Positions 7,684 to 16,351 of a stretch of 37,910 bases of DNA are shown here, one piece after another. A program made the position numbers and the translations under genes. Source of the DNA: Burkholderiaceae bacterium (GTDB lineage Bacteria > Pseudomonadota > Gammaproteobacteria > Burkholderiales > Burkholderiaceae_C). The notes beneath the pieces are model-generated. The model did not search any database. It saw only the letters and a list, made by a program, of their open reading frames with translations, and had not been told where the DNA came from. Where the stretch lies: positions 1 to 37,910 of the forward strand of contig JAITMV010000261.1 of assembly GCA_031277295.1 (NCBI GenBank). The letters are read 5' to 3'. Numbering within the stretch: the first letter of the stretch is position 1; every line of letters starts with the position of its first letter.

Positions 7684-7848
7684 TAGTACTCCGTTCCACC
7701 AAAACATTGACATGAAATCGCGTCTTTGTCCGCCATGCTGCGTTGCAAATGCTCGCAATACCACTCGGTATTGCTCCGGTTTGCGCCTTGCCTGACGAAC
7801 AAATCCATCGATTTCATTTGTCAACCTTTTGCTGGAACGAAGTACTAG
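7683..7848. mobile_element. 166-bp MITE-like element upstream of parC
   Basis: The ends, CTAGTACTCCGTTCCACCAA (7683-7702) and their mirrored partner TTGCTGGAACGAAGTACTAG (7829-7848), continue inward for nearly 40 bp with few mismatches. CTAG occurs at both outer edges and may be a target duplication. Inside are the hairpin CAATACC-ACTC-GGTATTG and the core TTGCGCCTTGC at 7781-7791, exactly 57 bp from the right end as in the element at 17710. There is no open frame. A TTGACA hexamer sits at 7707-7712 but has no good -10 partner. The right end is 30 bp from the parC start. Confidence 0.75.
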
Positions 7849-7878
7849 CCTGGTTTGCAGTTTTGTTTTTTTCTCCGC

Positions 7879-10233
7879 ATGAACGATCAATTGGTGCTTG
7901 ATCCGGCCGGCAGCGGCGCGGACGACGATGACGGTTTGACGCTGGCGGCTTACGCTCAGCGCGCTTATCTGGAATATGCCCTCAGCGTGGTCAAGGGCCG
8001 CGCGCTGCCCGATGTGTGCGATGGGCAGAAGCCGGTGCAACGGCGCATTCTGTATGCGATGGACCGCATGGGGCTGGGCTATGGCGGCGCGGGCGGCAAC
8101 AGCGCCGCGGCAGCAGTCAAGAGCGCCCGTGTGGTGGGGGAGGTGCTGGGGAAGTTTCATCCGCACGGCGACAGCGCCGCGTATGACGCGATGGTGCGCA
8201 TGGCGCAGGATTTCAGCCAGCGTTACCCGCTGATTGATGGCCAGGGCAACTTCGGCAGCCGTGACGGTGACAGTGCCGCCGCCATGCGCTATACCGAGGC
8301 GCGGCTGGCCAAGATCACGCGCTTGCTGCTGGATGAGATTGACGAGGGTACGGTCGATTTCGTACCCAACTACGATGGCCGCGAGCAGGAACCGCGCCAG
8401 TTGCCCGCGCGCTTGCCGTTCGCGTTGCTCAACGGCGCCAGCGGTATCGCGGTGGGGCTGGCGACCGAGATTCCCAGCCACAATTTGCGCGAGGTGGCCG
8501 ACGTCTGCGTGGCGCTGGTGAAAAACCCGAAGCTGGACGACGACGAGTTGTTCCGTTTGTTGCCGGGGCCGGATTATCCGGGCGGGGGGCAGATCATCAG
8601 CGCGCCCGAGGATATCCGGGAGGCTTATCGCACGGGCCGCGGTACTCTGAAAGTGCGCGCGCGCTGGAAGGTGGAAGACCTGGCGCGTGGGCAGTGGCAA
8701 CTGGTGGTCACCGAGTTGCCGCCGGGCACGTCGGTGCAGAAGGTGCTGGAAGAAATTGAGGAGCTGAGCAATCCCAAGGTCAAAACAGGCAAGAAAGCGC
8801 TGACGCAGGAGCAGACGCAACTGAAGGCGACCGTGCTGGCGGTGCTTGACGAGGTGCGTGATGAGTCGAGCAAGGATGCACCGGTGCGCCTAGTGTTTCA
8901 GCCCAAGAGCCGCACGGTGGGGCAAGACGAACTTATCAACGCGCTGCTGGCGCACACGGCTTTGGAGTCGTCGGCGCCGATCAATCTGACCGGTGTGGGT
9001 CTGGACGGCAAGCCGGTGCAAAAAAGCCTGCGCCGGATGTTGCAGGAGTGGGTCGAGTTCCGCCAGCAGACCGTTGTCCGCCGCAGCCGGCACCGGCTGC
9101 AAAAGGTGCAAGAGCGTGTCCATATCCTGCAAGGGCGGCGGCTGGTACTGCTGAATATCGATGAGGTGATTGCCATCATCCGCGAAAGCGACGAGCCGAA
9201 GGCGGCGCTGATGGCGCGTTTTGCGCTGACCGAGCGGCAGGCTGACGACATACTGGATATCCGCTTGCGCCAACTGGCGCGGCTGGAGGCGATCAAGATC
9301 GAGCAGGAGCTGAAAGACTTGCGCGAACAGCAGGCCGGACTGCAAGAAATTCTGGACAGCCCGGCGGCGCTGCGTCGCTTGATGGTCAAGGAAATCGAGG
9401 CCGACGCCAAGCAGTTTGCCGATGCGCGCCGTACTTTGATTCAGGCGGAAAAGAGGGCGGTTGCCGAGGTTCGCGTGTTCGATGAACCGGTCACGGTCAT
9501 CGTCAGCGAAAAGGGTTGGGTGCGGGCGCGCCAGGGTCACGGTCACGACGCGGCGGCGTTCACATTCAAGGCGGGCGATGGCTTGTACGGCGCGTTTGAG
9601 TGCCGCACCGTCGATCACTTGCTGGTGTTCGGCGGCAATGGGCGCGTGTACAGTGTGCCGGTTGCCAGCTTGCCTGGTGCGCGTGGCGACGGTCAGCCGA
9701 TCACTACCTTGATTGAGTTGGAAGCGGGCACGCAGCCGTTGCACTATTTCGCCGGACCGGAAAATGCCGTGCTGCTGCTGGCCGGCTCCGGCGGTTACGG
9801 CTTTCTGGCGCGCGTGGGGCACATGCTGTCGCGCCAGCGCGCGGGCAAGGCGTTCGTTACCGTCGGCGCGGATGAGCAAGTTTGCCGGCCTTCGCTGGCG
9901 GCGCTGGATGATGGACAGAAAACACTGGCGGCAACGCACGTGGCTTGTGTTTCCACGGGCGGGCGTTTGCTGAGCTTCGAGATCGGCGAACTCAAGCTGA
10001 TGGAAAAGGGCGGACGCGGCCTGACTCTGATCGACCTTGCCCCCAAGGATGCGCTGGCTGGCGCCGCCGCCTACACGCGTAGCGTGCGCATTTACGGCCT
10101 GGGACGTGGTGGCAAGCCGCGCGAGGAAACGCTGGAAATTCGCAGTCTCAACAACGCCCGAGCCGCTCGGGCGCGCAAGGGGCGCGAAGGTAGCTTTGGC
10201 TTCAAGCCGGTTCAGATCGTGCGGGTGGAATGA
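7879..10233 (+). CDS. parC: DNA topoisomerase IV subunit A ParC
   Basis: ParC (784 residues) is the breaking-and-rejoining subunit that decatenates chromosomes together with ParE. The N-terminal domain has the quinolone-region helix [17 protein letters not shown] (Ser99 and Asp103 at the resistance positions, both wild-type in kind) and the active-site Tyr138 in [10 protein letters not shown]. The tower and coiled-coil region follow, then a short C-terminal blade domain, shorter than in GyrA and lacking a GyrA-box, which supports ParC. The ATG at 7879 has no evident Shine-Dalgarno sequence and follows a MITE by 30 bp. parE, often adjacent in this group, is not in the window. Confidence 0.95.
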   Translation: MNDQLVLDPAGSGADDDDGLTLAAYAQRAYLEYALSVVKGRALPDVCDGQKPVQRRILYAMDRMGLGYGGAGGNSAAAAVKSARVVGEVLGKFHPHGDSAAYDAMVRMAQDFSQRYPLIDGQGNFGSRDGDSAAAMRYTEARLAKITRLLLDEIDEGTVDFVPNYDGREQEPRQLPARLPFALLNGASGIAVGLATEIPSHNLREVADVCVALVKNPKLDDDELFRLLPGPDYPGGGQIISAPEDIREAYRTGRGTLKVRARWKVEDLARGQWQLVVTELPPGTSVQKVLEEIEELSNPKVKTGKKALTQEQTQLKATVLAVLDEVRDESSKDAPVRLVFQPKSRTVGQDELINALLAHTALESSAPINLTGVGLDGKPVQKSLRRMLQEWVEFRQQTVVRRSRHRLQKVQERVHILQGRRLVLLNIDEVIAIIRESDEPKAALMARFALTERQADDILDIRLRQLARLEAIKIEQELKDLREQQAGLQEILDSPAALRRLMVKEIEADAKQFADARRTLIQAEKRAVAEVRVFDEPVTVIVSEKGWVRARQGHGHDAAAFTFKAGDGLYGAFECRTVDHLLVFGGNGRVYSVPVASLPGARGDGQPITTLIELEAGTQPLHYFAGPENAVLLLAGSGGYGFLARVGHMLSRQRAGKAFVTVGADEQVCRPSLAALDDGQKTLAATHVACVSTGGRLLSFEIGELKLMEKGGRGLTLIDLAPKDALAGAAAYTRSVRIYGLGRGGKPREETLEIRSLNNARAARARKGREGSFGFKPVQIVRVE

Positions 10234-10566
10234 GCCTGGAGGCCGCAGTTGACCGCTTTTGACCTTCAGGAAATTCGTATGAATGTTGACTTTCCGCGCC
10301 CCGATCACCTTCACCTTTTGGGTAAACGCGCTACGCACCCGATCAGGTTGCCCTCGGGTGCGCTGGCGGCGTTGCTTGTCCTTGCTGGCGGCAAGCCGGC
10401 GGCGTCCTCGCCCTTGCAGGGCGCGGCACAGCCAGAGGCTGTGCCCGCTCGCGCTGTCCAAGGGCGCGCAGGCGCCCTTGGAGCCGCGGCGCTCGCCCTT
10501 GCCAGCCCACCCGATGACGACTAAGCTCGGGCGCGTCCAACTGCGGTTTCTAGGTTGAATGGCGCT
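10234..10566 (+). other. Intergenic region with stacked hairpins
   Basis: There is no supported gene in this 333-bp gap. It holds several perfect or near-perfect stems: GCACCCGA...TCGGGTGC at about 10336-10360, GCACAGCC-AGA-GGCTGTGC near 10430-10450, and CCAAGGGCGC-GCAG-GCGCCCTTGG near 10459-10482. These could end parC transcription, although no T-run follows. The last 45 bp are a half-copy of the repeat at 36149-36215. Confidence 0.55.
10510..10556. repeat. Half-copy of the inverted repeat found at 36149-36215
   Basis: The segment CCGATGACGAC, two or three variable bases, then GCTCGGGCGCGTCCAACT and CGGTTTCTAGGTT matches the reverse complement of 36146-36191 with very few differences. At 36149 the unit is a full palindrome; here only one arm remains. 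Confidence 0.7.
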
Positions 10567-10746
10567 ATGGATATTTCTCCTGCTGCGGTGCTGATTGTGC
10601 TTGCGTTTGCGGCCATCAGCTTTGTTTTGGGCCGTCGCCTGTCGCGCGATTGGCGCGCCAGACGGCAGGCCAAAGAGCAGGCTGCTCGGCGCGCGCGCGA
10701 AACCCGCCAGCAGCGCCGGGCTAGGCAGCGGCGCCAGCGGGGATGA
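10567..10746 (+). CDS. Small single-pass membrane protein with Arg/Gln-rich tail
   Basis: The 59-residue product has one hydrophobic helix at residues 4-22 (SPAAVLIVLAFAAISFVLG) followed by a strongly basic cytoplasmic tail rich in Arg, Ala and Gln. The start is the ATG at 10567. No family is recognised. It lies 32 bp ahead of the DUF1232 gene and may be in one transcript with it. The low complexity of the tail means its coding status is likely but not certain. Confidence 0.5.
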   Translation: MDISPAAVLIVLAFAAISFVLGRRLSRDWRARRQAKEQAARRARETRQQRRARQRRQRG

Positions 10747-10778
10747 AAAAATAGCAAATCTCGATAAGGGCGGCGTCA

Positions 10779-11171
10779 ATGAAGCTCGGCATGGCAGTCG
10801 TGGCCTGGGCCAGGCGGATCAAACGCGATGGCGTGACGCTCTGGTTCGCGGGCAAGCATCCTCAAACACCTTGGTACGCTAAGGCGCTGGGGTTGTTCGT
10901 GGTGGCTTATGCGCTTAGTCCGGTCGATCTGGTGCCGGACTTTATTCCGGTGCTTGGCTACGTGGACGATGTGTTGCTGCTGCCTGCCTTGATCTGGCTG
11001 ACCGTCAGGCTGCTGCCGCCTGAGGTGGTCGTGCAATGCCGCGCCCAGGCGGATGAGTGGATGCGCGCGCACGGCGCCAAACCGAGGAGTCGGCTTGGCG
11101 CGGCGCTGATCGTGGTTTTGTGGCTGCTTATTGGCATGGCGCTGTGGCGTTGGCTTGGGCCGTATCCGTAG
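10779..11171 (+). CDS. YkvA/DUF1232 family membrane protein
   Basis: The 130-residue product shows the DUF1232 signature ALSPVDLVPDFIPVLGYVDD at about residues 45-64, followed by LLLPALIWLTVRLLPPEV. It has hydrophobic segments around this signature and a C-terminal membrane helix (LIVVLWLLIGMALWRWL). The family is widespread and membrane-associated; its biochemical role is unknown. AAGGG lies 8 bases before the ATG. Confidence 0.9.
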   Translation: MKLGMAVVAWARRIKRDGVTLWFAGKHPQTPWYAKALGLFVVAYALSPVDLVPDFIPVLGYVDDVLLLPALIWLTVRLLPPEVVVQCRAQADEWMRAHGAKPRSRLGAALIVVLWLLIGMALWRWLGPYP

Positions 11172-11265
11172 GCGGCGCACTTTTTCGGCAAGCAACAAAT
11201 CGGAGTTGGCCTGAAGGCAGGTTCTGATTAACCGCCATTTGCTTTTTTTTTGGGGGGCTGGCGGC

Positions 11266-11706
11266 TCACCATGGACCGCTGGTCGCGCGGCGCTGTACGT
11301 GGGCGAGGTAGGCGTTGCCGTCGGGGGTGCTGCCGCGCGCTTGGGCATCGGCCAGCATTTGGCCCAGGCATTCCATGACTTCGTGGTGTGCCTGGTGCAG
11401 GCTATCGCGGCGGCGCGCCAGCAGTGCGACCGCTTGCCGGATGCCGCGCGGCTGGTCGATGCTGCACTGTTCGCTGATCGCCAAGTGCATTGACAGGTGC
11501 AAAAACGGATTGCCGACCGGATGGCCTTTGGGGTACACCTGCTGCACGCTGACTTCGGCGTCGGCCAAGTCGGCTTGCCATTCGGGGTGCTCGGCGATCC
11601 AGCCAGCGGCCAGATTTTCAATGGCTTGCATCGGCTGACCAGCACGCTGCTTGGCCCAGACGCCGCAGAAAAAACGGCGCACGTCGGCTTGGGAGGGGTT
11701 GAACAT
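11266..11706 (-). CDS. DUF1841 family protein
   Basis: A 146-residue cytoplasmic protein beginning MFNPSQADVRRFFCGVWAKQ, the conserved N-terminus of DUF1841, a family found mainly in beta- and gamma-proteobacteria. Further matches are HPEW, GNPFLHLSMHLAISEQ and a conserved HHEVMECLGQ helix. The start is set at this Met rather than at an in-frame codon 66 bases upstream because family members begin here. The function is not known. The gene follows the enoyl-CoA hydratase by 58 bp on the same strand. Confidence 0.9.
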   Translation of the reverse strand: MFNPSQADVRRFFCGVWAKQRAGQPMQAIENLAAGWIAEHPEWQADLADAEVSVQQVYPKGHPVGNPFLHLSMHLAISEQCSIDQPRGIRQAVALLARRRDSLHQAHHEVMECLGQMLADAQARGSTPDGNAYLAHVQRRATSGPW

Positions 11707-11764
11707 GGCGGCGCTCAAACGTGGCTTGAAGCCGCGATTGTGCCTGTCGCTTTCACGCTTCGTA

Positions 11765-12553
11765 TTACGCAAAGCGCGGCGGGCGTTTTTCGATGAAGGC
11801 GGTGACGGCTTCGCGGTGGTCAGGGGTCATGTGGGCGATGGCCTGGAAGCTGGCGGAGATTTCGAGCAGCGATTCGAGCGTGCCGCTCTGACCTTCGCGC
11901 AGCAGGCGCTTGGTCATGCGCAACGCGGCGCTGGGGTTGGCGGCGATTTTGGCGGCCAGCGCGCGCGCTTGCGGCAGCAGTTCATCGTGCGGCACTACGC
12001 GCGAGACCAGGCCACAGGCCAGCGCCTCTTGTGCGCTCAACGCCTCGCCGGTGAAGGCCATTTCCGAGGCCTTGGACATTCCGACCGTGCGCGGCAGCAG
12101 CCAGGCGCCGCCGTCGCCGGGAATAATGCCAACTTTGACGAAGCTCTCGGCGAAGGTGGCTTTTTCAGAGGCGATGCGGATGTCGCACATGCACGCCACA
12201 TCCAGCCCGGCGCCGATGGCGGGGCCGTTGACGGCGGCGATGGTCGGTACGTCCAGGTGGTACAGCGCTTTGGGCAGGCGCTGGATGCCGTTGCGGTATT
12301 CCTCGCGGATGGCATCGGGCGTGCACTGCTCGGTGAAGTAGCGTTGCATGGACTTGACGTTGCCGCCGGAGCTGAATACCGGCCCTTCGCCGGTGAGGAT
12401 GACGACGCGGACGGCGGTGTCTTTGCGTACCGCTTCGCAGACGGCGATGATTTCATCGACTGCCGTGTTGCCGGTCAGCGCGTTGCGTGTTTCCGGCTGG
12501 CTCATGGTGAGGATCAGGATGGCGCCGTCGCGCTCGGATTTGAGAAAGCTCAT
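11765..12553 (-). CDS. Enoyl-CoA hydratase/isomerase family protein (crotonase)
   Basis: The 262-residue protein belongs to the crotonase fold. The oxyanion-hole segments are visible: SSGGNVKSM and PAIGAGLDVACMCDIRIA. The active-site stretch FAESFVKVGIIPGDGGAWLL contains Glu of AES and Asp of GDGG where classical enoyl-CoA hydratases have Gly-Ala-Gly-Gly, and Glu lies in KASEMAFTGE. Hydration of a 2-enoyl-CoA is the likely reaction, but other crotonase activities cannot be excluded. CGGAG precedes the ATG by 7 bases. It is the third enzyme of the catabolic block on this strand. Confidence 0.88.
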   Translation of the reverse strand: MSFLKSERDGAILILTMSQPETRNALTGNTAVDEIIAVCEAVRKDTAVRVVILTGEGPVFSSGGNVKSMQRYFTEQCTPDAIREEYRNGIQRLPKALYHLDVPTIAAVNGPAIGAGLDVACMCDIRIASEKATFAESFVKVGIIPGDGGAWLLPRTVGMSKASEMAFTGEALSAQEALACGLVSRVVPHDELLPQARALAAKIAANPSAALRMTKRLLREGQSGTLESLLEISASFQAIAHMTPDHREAVTAFIEKRPPRFA

Positions 12554-12588
12554 GGGTGCTCCGGGGTGAAGAATGGCAAATGAATGGC

Positions 12589-12660
12589 AAATGACGAAAT
12601 GACCTCGCTGCGCTTGGGTGACGCGCTTGGCGGCGCATGACTGAAGTTATTTCGTCATGC
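12589..12660. repeat. Inverted repeat between hydratase and acyl-CoA dehydrogenase genes
   Basis: ATGACGAAATGAC near 12589-12603 is mirrored by TTATTTCGTCAT at about 12648-12659. The right arm reaches the stop region of the acyl-CoA dehydrogenase. The inner GCGCATGACTGAAG is also found at 25531-25544 in a similar palindrome before clpP, so this is another dispersed family. Confidence 0.45.
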
Positions 12661-13704
12661 GAACGCTACATCGGTGGCGCGGCGGATCAGGTCAACCGTT
12701 AGACCGTCGTGCTGCTCGACTAGCGCGGCGCCGGCGACGTCATGCCAGTACGACTCGGAGCCGCCGGTCTGCCGCCACAGGTGCAAGCGGCGGGTGAATA
12801 GTTGCAAATCGAACTCGGCGGTAAAGCCGATGGCGCCGTGAATCGAGTGGCTGAGCGCGGCGACTTCAACCGCCGCTTCGCTGGCGCGCGCCTTGGCGAT
12901 GGCTACGCGCAGGCGGTCGGGGGTGAGGCTGTCGCGTTGATGGTTGTTCTGATGGTCGCCCTGATGATCGATTTGGCAGCCGATTTGCGCTGCCATGCGG
13001 GCGGCGAATACGTGCTCGGAGATGACACTGAGTTGGTGCTGGATGGCCTGAAACTTGCCAATCGGGCGGCCGAACTGCTGGCGGTCGTTGGCGTATTGCA
13101 GCGTGCTTTCAAACACGCGCATTAGCGCGCCGGCCAGTTGCGCGGCGGCGGTGCAGGCTTGCAGCAGGCGCAGATCGGGCGCGGCGGCGACGCGAGGCGC
13201 GTCGGCGCAGTCGGCGGCTGGCCATTCGAGCGTGGCATCAAGCGCAAAGCCGGCGGGCGAGGCGCTGGCTTTGGCTGTCGGCAGCAGCAGGCAGTGCTGA
13301 TCCTGGCGGGCTAGTACCCAATCGGCGACGCGGCCTAGGTGCACCGTGTCGCAGCGCACGCGCCCGTCAGCATCGCTCAAGGCCTGGCCGAAGGCGATGC
13401 TGCCAGTAGGCCGCGCCACGCCGGCTTGCGCCAGCAGGGCGCGCGCCAGCACGGTTTCAGCCAGTGGCAGCGGCATGGCGTAAGCGCCGCATTGCTCGAA
13501 CAGGGGGTGCGCCTCGGGTAGGCTCAGGCCGGCGCCGCCTTGCGACTCACTTACCAGCGCGTCAGCAAAACCGGCGTCTTCGATGTGTTGCCACAGGCTT
13601 TGCCGGGCGGGCGATGCCGCGTCGGACTCGATGGCGCGTACTACTTGGGGGGTGCATTGGTCGGCCAGCAACTGGCGCACGGCGTCGGAAAATAGATCGT
13701 CCAT
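12655..13704 (-). CDS. Acyl-CoA dehydrogenase family protein, small partner
   Basis: The 349-residue protein has the acyl-CoA dehydrogenase layout: N-terminal helical domain, shortened middle domain, and C-terminal helices with YANDRQQFGRPIGKFQAIQHQL, the usual FAD-binding motif. The helix ending GGSESYWHD stands where the catalytic Glu region of single-subunit enzymes would lie. The overall form matches the smaller subunit of two-subunit dehydrogenases such as PimD- or FadE28/29-type pairs; the larger subunit is the next gene upstream. Residues near 243-255 hold an unusual tetrapeptide repeat (DHQG-DHQN-NHQR-D). The start ATG has GAGG about 11 bases before it. Confidence 0.88.
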   Translation of the reverse strand: MDDLFSDAVRQLLADQCTPQVVRAIESDAASPARQSLWQHIEDAGFADALVSESQGGAGLSLPEAHPLFEQCGAYAMPLPLAETVLARALLAQAGVARPTGSIAFGQALSDADGRVRCDTVHLGRVADWVLARQDQHCLLLPTAKASASPAGFALDATLEWPAADCADAPRVAAAPDLRLLQACTAAAQLAGALMRVFESTLQYANDRQQFGRPIGKFQAIQHQLSVISEHVFAARMAAQIGCQIDHQGDHQNNHQRDSLTPDRLRVAIAKARASEAAVEVAALSHSIHGAIGFTAEFDLQLFTRRLHLWRQTGGSESYWHDVAGAALVEQHDGLTVDLIRRATDVAFA

Positions 13705-13799
13705 TTTTTATTTCCTCAGTTGTCCAGGGGGTGGTGAGGTGTCACCTGCGGCGCACGAAACCGACGCCGCCTCACCCTTTTGTCATTCTCAAGAAGGCG

Positions 13800-13857
13800 G
13801 CAATGACGGTGGAAAAGTTGCACAGCGCGCACGGGAAGGCCCAGACCCAGTTTCATC
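13800..13857. repeat. Dispersed intergenic repeat, copy 3, overlapping a stop codon
   Basis: Matches the units at 981-1090 and 2081-2190: CAATGACGGTGGAAAAGTTG, then CCAGACCCAGTTTCAT. The last bases include TCA at 13853-13855, which is the stop codon of the minus-strand acyl-CoA dehydrogenase. The rest of 13705-13852 is non-coding. Confidence 0.6.
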
Positions 13858-15010
13858 TCAAACCAAGGCCGCGCGCGATCATGCCGCGCAAAATGTCGCG
13901 CGTGCCGCCGCGCAGCGAATACGAGGGTGCGACGTGGGTCACGTAGTTGAGTGTTTGCAGCAACTCTAGCGGCACGCGACACGCCGGGCGCGAAAACAGA
14001 TCGTCGGTGATGGCGGCAGGGATGATTTGTTCAACGCCGGTGCCTAGGTCCTTGACCAACGCGGCCTCGACGACGGGGCTTTGGCCGCGTGCCAGCTTTT
14101 GCGTGACCGCCAGCGACATTGCGCGCAATGGAGCAAGCCGCGTGAATATCTGACCTGCCAACCGCAGCGATGCATCGGTGCGGCCCGCGGGGGTGCGCAC
14201 GAAAGCCAGCCACTCGTCGAACAGCACAATGCTGGAATACAGCCGCTCGGGGCCACTGCGCTCGAAAGCGAGTTCCGCCGTCACCTGCTCCCAGCCCTTG
14301 CCTTCTTCGCCGATCAGCGCGTCGGCGGGCAAGGCAACATTGTCAAAGAACACTTCGCAGAAATGGCTGTCGCCCGACAAGTCGGTGATGGGCCGCACGC
14401 TCACGCCTGGCAGCGATAGATCGACGATCAGTTGCGACAGCCCTTTGTGCCGGTCCTGCGCCTCGCCCGAGGTGCGCACCAGCGCGATCATGTAGTGGCT
14501 GTTGTGCGCGTTGGTGGTCCAGATTTTCTGGCCGTTTAGCGTCCAGCCCTGTTCGGTGCGGGTGGCGCGCGTGCGCACGCTGGCTAAGTCCGAGCCTGCG
14601 TTCGGCTCGCTCATGCCGATGCAAAAAAAAGCTTCGCCCTTGCAGATGCGCGGCAAGTAAAAGCGCTTTTGCTCCTCGCTGCCATATTTGAGGATTAGCG
14701 GGCCGCTTTGCCGGTCGGCGATCCAGTGCGAGCCAACCCGGGCGCCGAAGTTCAATAGTTCTTCGACCAGCACATAGCGTGCGAACGCGCTGCGCCCGCC
14801 GCCGCCGTATTGCGTTGGCAGCGTCAGACCGATCCAGCCGCGCCGGCCCAGCTCGCGGCTGAATTCGGGGTCATATCCGCTCCAGGAGCGCGCACGCACG
14901 TGGGCCGGAGTGCGGCTTGCCGTCTGGCGCAAAAAGGCGCGCACGGGTTCGCGCAATGCCTCGTCCTCGGGCGGGATGGCGGTAAGGGACAGGGGTTCGA
15001 TGGCGCTCAT
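13853..15010 (-). CDS. Acyl-CoA dehydrogenase family protein, large partner
   Basis: This 385-residue flavoprotein oxidises an acyl-CoA to its 2-enoyl-CoA. Seen are the N-terminal helices, CIGMSEPNAGSDLASVRTRA (substrate/FAD loop), WTLNGQKIWTTNAHNSHYM (FAD-binding sheet), and the C-terminal YSLRGGTRDILRGMIARGLG. The position of the usual catalytic Glu in YEGT is Gly here (RGGT), as in CaiA/FadE-like members. ATG overlaps the CoA-transferase stop by four bases (ATGA). The stop codon lies inside an intergenic repeat. The two dehydrogenase genes are neighbours and may encode one heteromeric enzyme. The substrate is not determined. Confidence 0.92.
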   Translation of the reverse strand: MSAIEPLSLTAIPPEDEALREPVRAFLRQTASRTPAHVRARSWSGYDPEFSRELGRRGWIGLTLPTQYGGGGRSAFARYVLVEELLNFGARVGSHWIADRQSGPLILKYGSEEQKRFYLPRICKGEAFFCIGMSEPNAGSDLASVRTRATRTEQGWTLNGQKIWTTNAHNSHYMIALVRTSGEAQDRHKGLSQLIVDLSLPGVSVRPITDLSGDSHFCEVFFDNVALPADALIGEEGKGWEQVTAELAFERSGPERLYSSIVLFDEWLAFVRTPAGRTDASLRLAGQIFTRLAPLRAMSLAVTQKLARGQSPVVEAALVKDLGTGVEQIIPAAITDDLFSRPACRVPLELLQTLNYVTHVAPSYSLRGGTRDILRGMIARGLGLR

Positions 15011-16269
15011 GCCAGCACTCCTTGTTGTTTTAGGTTGTTGATTTGCTCGGGCGATAAGTTCAATACCTCGCGCGCCACCTGCTCGCTGTCTTGCCCCAGC
15101 GTGGGCGGAGCGCGGCGGTAGCTGACCGGGGTGGCCGACAGGCGGATCGGGTTGGCGACCAGCGGAATGGGGCCCGCGTGCGGATGATCGACTTCGATGC
15201 GCAGGCCGCGCGAGCGCACTTGCGGATCGTCGAACACGTCGGCCAGCGTATTGATCGGGCCGCAGGGCACGTTGGCCTTTTCCAGCAGCGCGACCCATTC
15301 GCGCGTGGTGCGCGTGGCGGTGACTTCACGCATGGCCGCGATCAACACGTCGCGGTTTTGCACGCGCGCCACGCCATGCCGGAAACGCTCGTCGTCGGCC
15401 CACTCGGGGCGGCCCGCGGCGGCGCAGAAACTGGCGAACTGCGCGTCGTTACCGATAGCCACAATCATGTGGCCATCGGCGGTTGGAAAGTCCTGATATG
15501 GCACTACGTTGGGATGCGCATTGCCCATGCGGCGCGGCGCTTGGCCGCTGTACAGATAGTTCATGCCTTGGTTGGCCATGCAGGCCACCAGCACGTCGAG
15601 CAGCGCCAGATCAATGTGCTGGCCTTCGCCGGTGGCCTCGCGTGCGCGCAGCGCCGCCTGGATGGCGATGGTGGCATACAGGCCGGTCATGATGTCGGTT
15701 AGCGCTACGCCGACCTTGACCGGCCCCGCGCCCGGTTCGCTGTCGGCGCGGCCCGTCACGCTCATCAGCCCGCCCATGCCCTGAATCAGAAAATCGTAGC
15801 CGGGCCGCGGCGCGTAAGGCCCGTCCTGGCCAAAGCCGGTGATCGAGCAATAGACGATGCGCGGATTGAGCGCGCGCACCGACTCGTAATCCAACCCATA
15901 CCGCTTCAGAGCGCCGACCTTGAAATTTTCAATCAGCACATCGCACCGCGCCGCCATCTCGCGGATCAGCGCCTGTCCCTCGGGTCGGGTAATGTCGATG
16001 GCGATAGACCGCTTGTTGCGGTTGGTGCACAGGTAATAAGCCGCGTCGCGCGTGTCTCGACCGGCGGCGTCCTTTAAGAACGGCGGCCCCCAGGTGCGCG
16101 AGTCATCGCCGCAGCCGGGGCGTTCCACCTTGATGATCTCGGCGCCCAAGTCGCCCAGTGTCTGGGTGGCCCAAGGGCCGGCCAGCACGCGCGAAAGATC
16201 AAGCACCCGCACGCCAGCCAACGCGCCGGGGCGGGGAGGCGCGCTATCGCCTGGGGCGTTCATCGCCAT
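15007..16269 (-). CDS. CaiB/BaiF family (class III) CoA-transferase
   Basis: A 420-residue cytoplasmic enzyme that would move CoA from a donor such as succinyl-CoA to an organic acid, starting the pathway. Conserved parts are VLDLSRVLAGPWATQTLGDL, GAEIIKVERP, NRNKRSIAIDI, IENFKVGALKRYGLDY and GYDFLIQGMGGLMSVTG; Asp159 in GYDF is the likely acylated aspartate of the family. Start is the ATG at 16269 with GGAG upstream; a second ATG two codons in is possible. It is the first gene of the block and faces the thiolase across 238 bp. The true acid substrate cannot be told. Confidence 0.92.
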   Translation of the reverse strand: MAMNAPGDSAPPRPGALAGVRVLDLSRVLAGPWATQTLGDLGAEIIKVERPGCGDDSRTWGPPFLKDAAGRDTRDAAYYLCTNRNKRSIAIDITRPEGQALIREMAARCDVLIENFKVGALKRYGLDYESVRALNPRIVYCSITGFGQDGPYAPRPGYDFLIQGMGGLMSVTGRADSEPGAGPVKVGVALTDIMTGLYATIAIQAALRAREATGEGQHIDLALLDVLVACMANQGMNYLYSGQAPRRMGNAHPNVVPYQDFPTADGHMIVAIGNDAQFASFCAAAGRPEWADDERFRHGVARVQNRDVLIAAMREVTATRTTREWVALLEKANVPCGPINTLADVFDDPQVRSRGLRIEVDHPHAGPIPLVANPIRLSATPVSYRRAPPTLGQDSEQVAREVLNLSPEQINNLKQQGVLA

Positions 16270-16351
16270 GAAGTCATCTCCGGTGAAGTCTGCGCAAGAA
16301 ATCGCGGCCCGGCGCAAAAGACAAAACAAGAGAACAGGCCGCGCTCATCTG

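Noticed and set aside
10249-10524. 91-codon frame after parC
   Set aside because: Composed of the hairpin sequences; Ala/Leu/Pro-rich without motif.
8890-10779. Long open frame of 629 codons on the minus strand across parC
   Set aside because: It is antisense to a certain gene. High GC at third positions of parC keeps the opposite frame open; the product is Arg/Gln-rich without motifs.
11651-12583. Open frame opposite the enoyl-CoA hydratase and the start of the DUF1841 gene
   Set aside because: Crosses two minus-strand genes with clear families; Gly/Ala/Asp-rich shadow.
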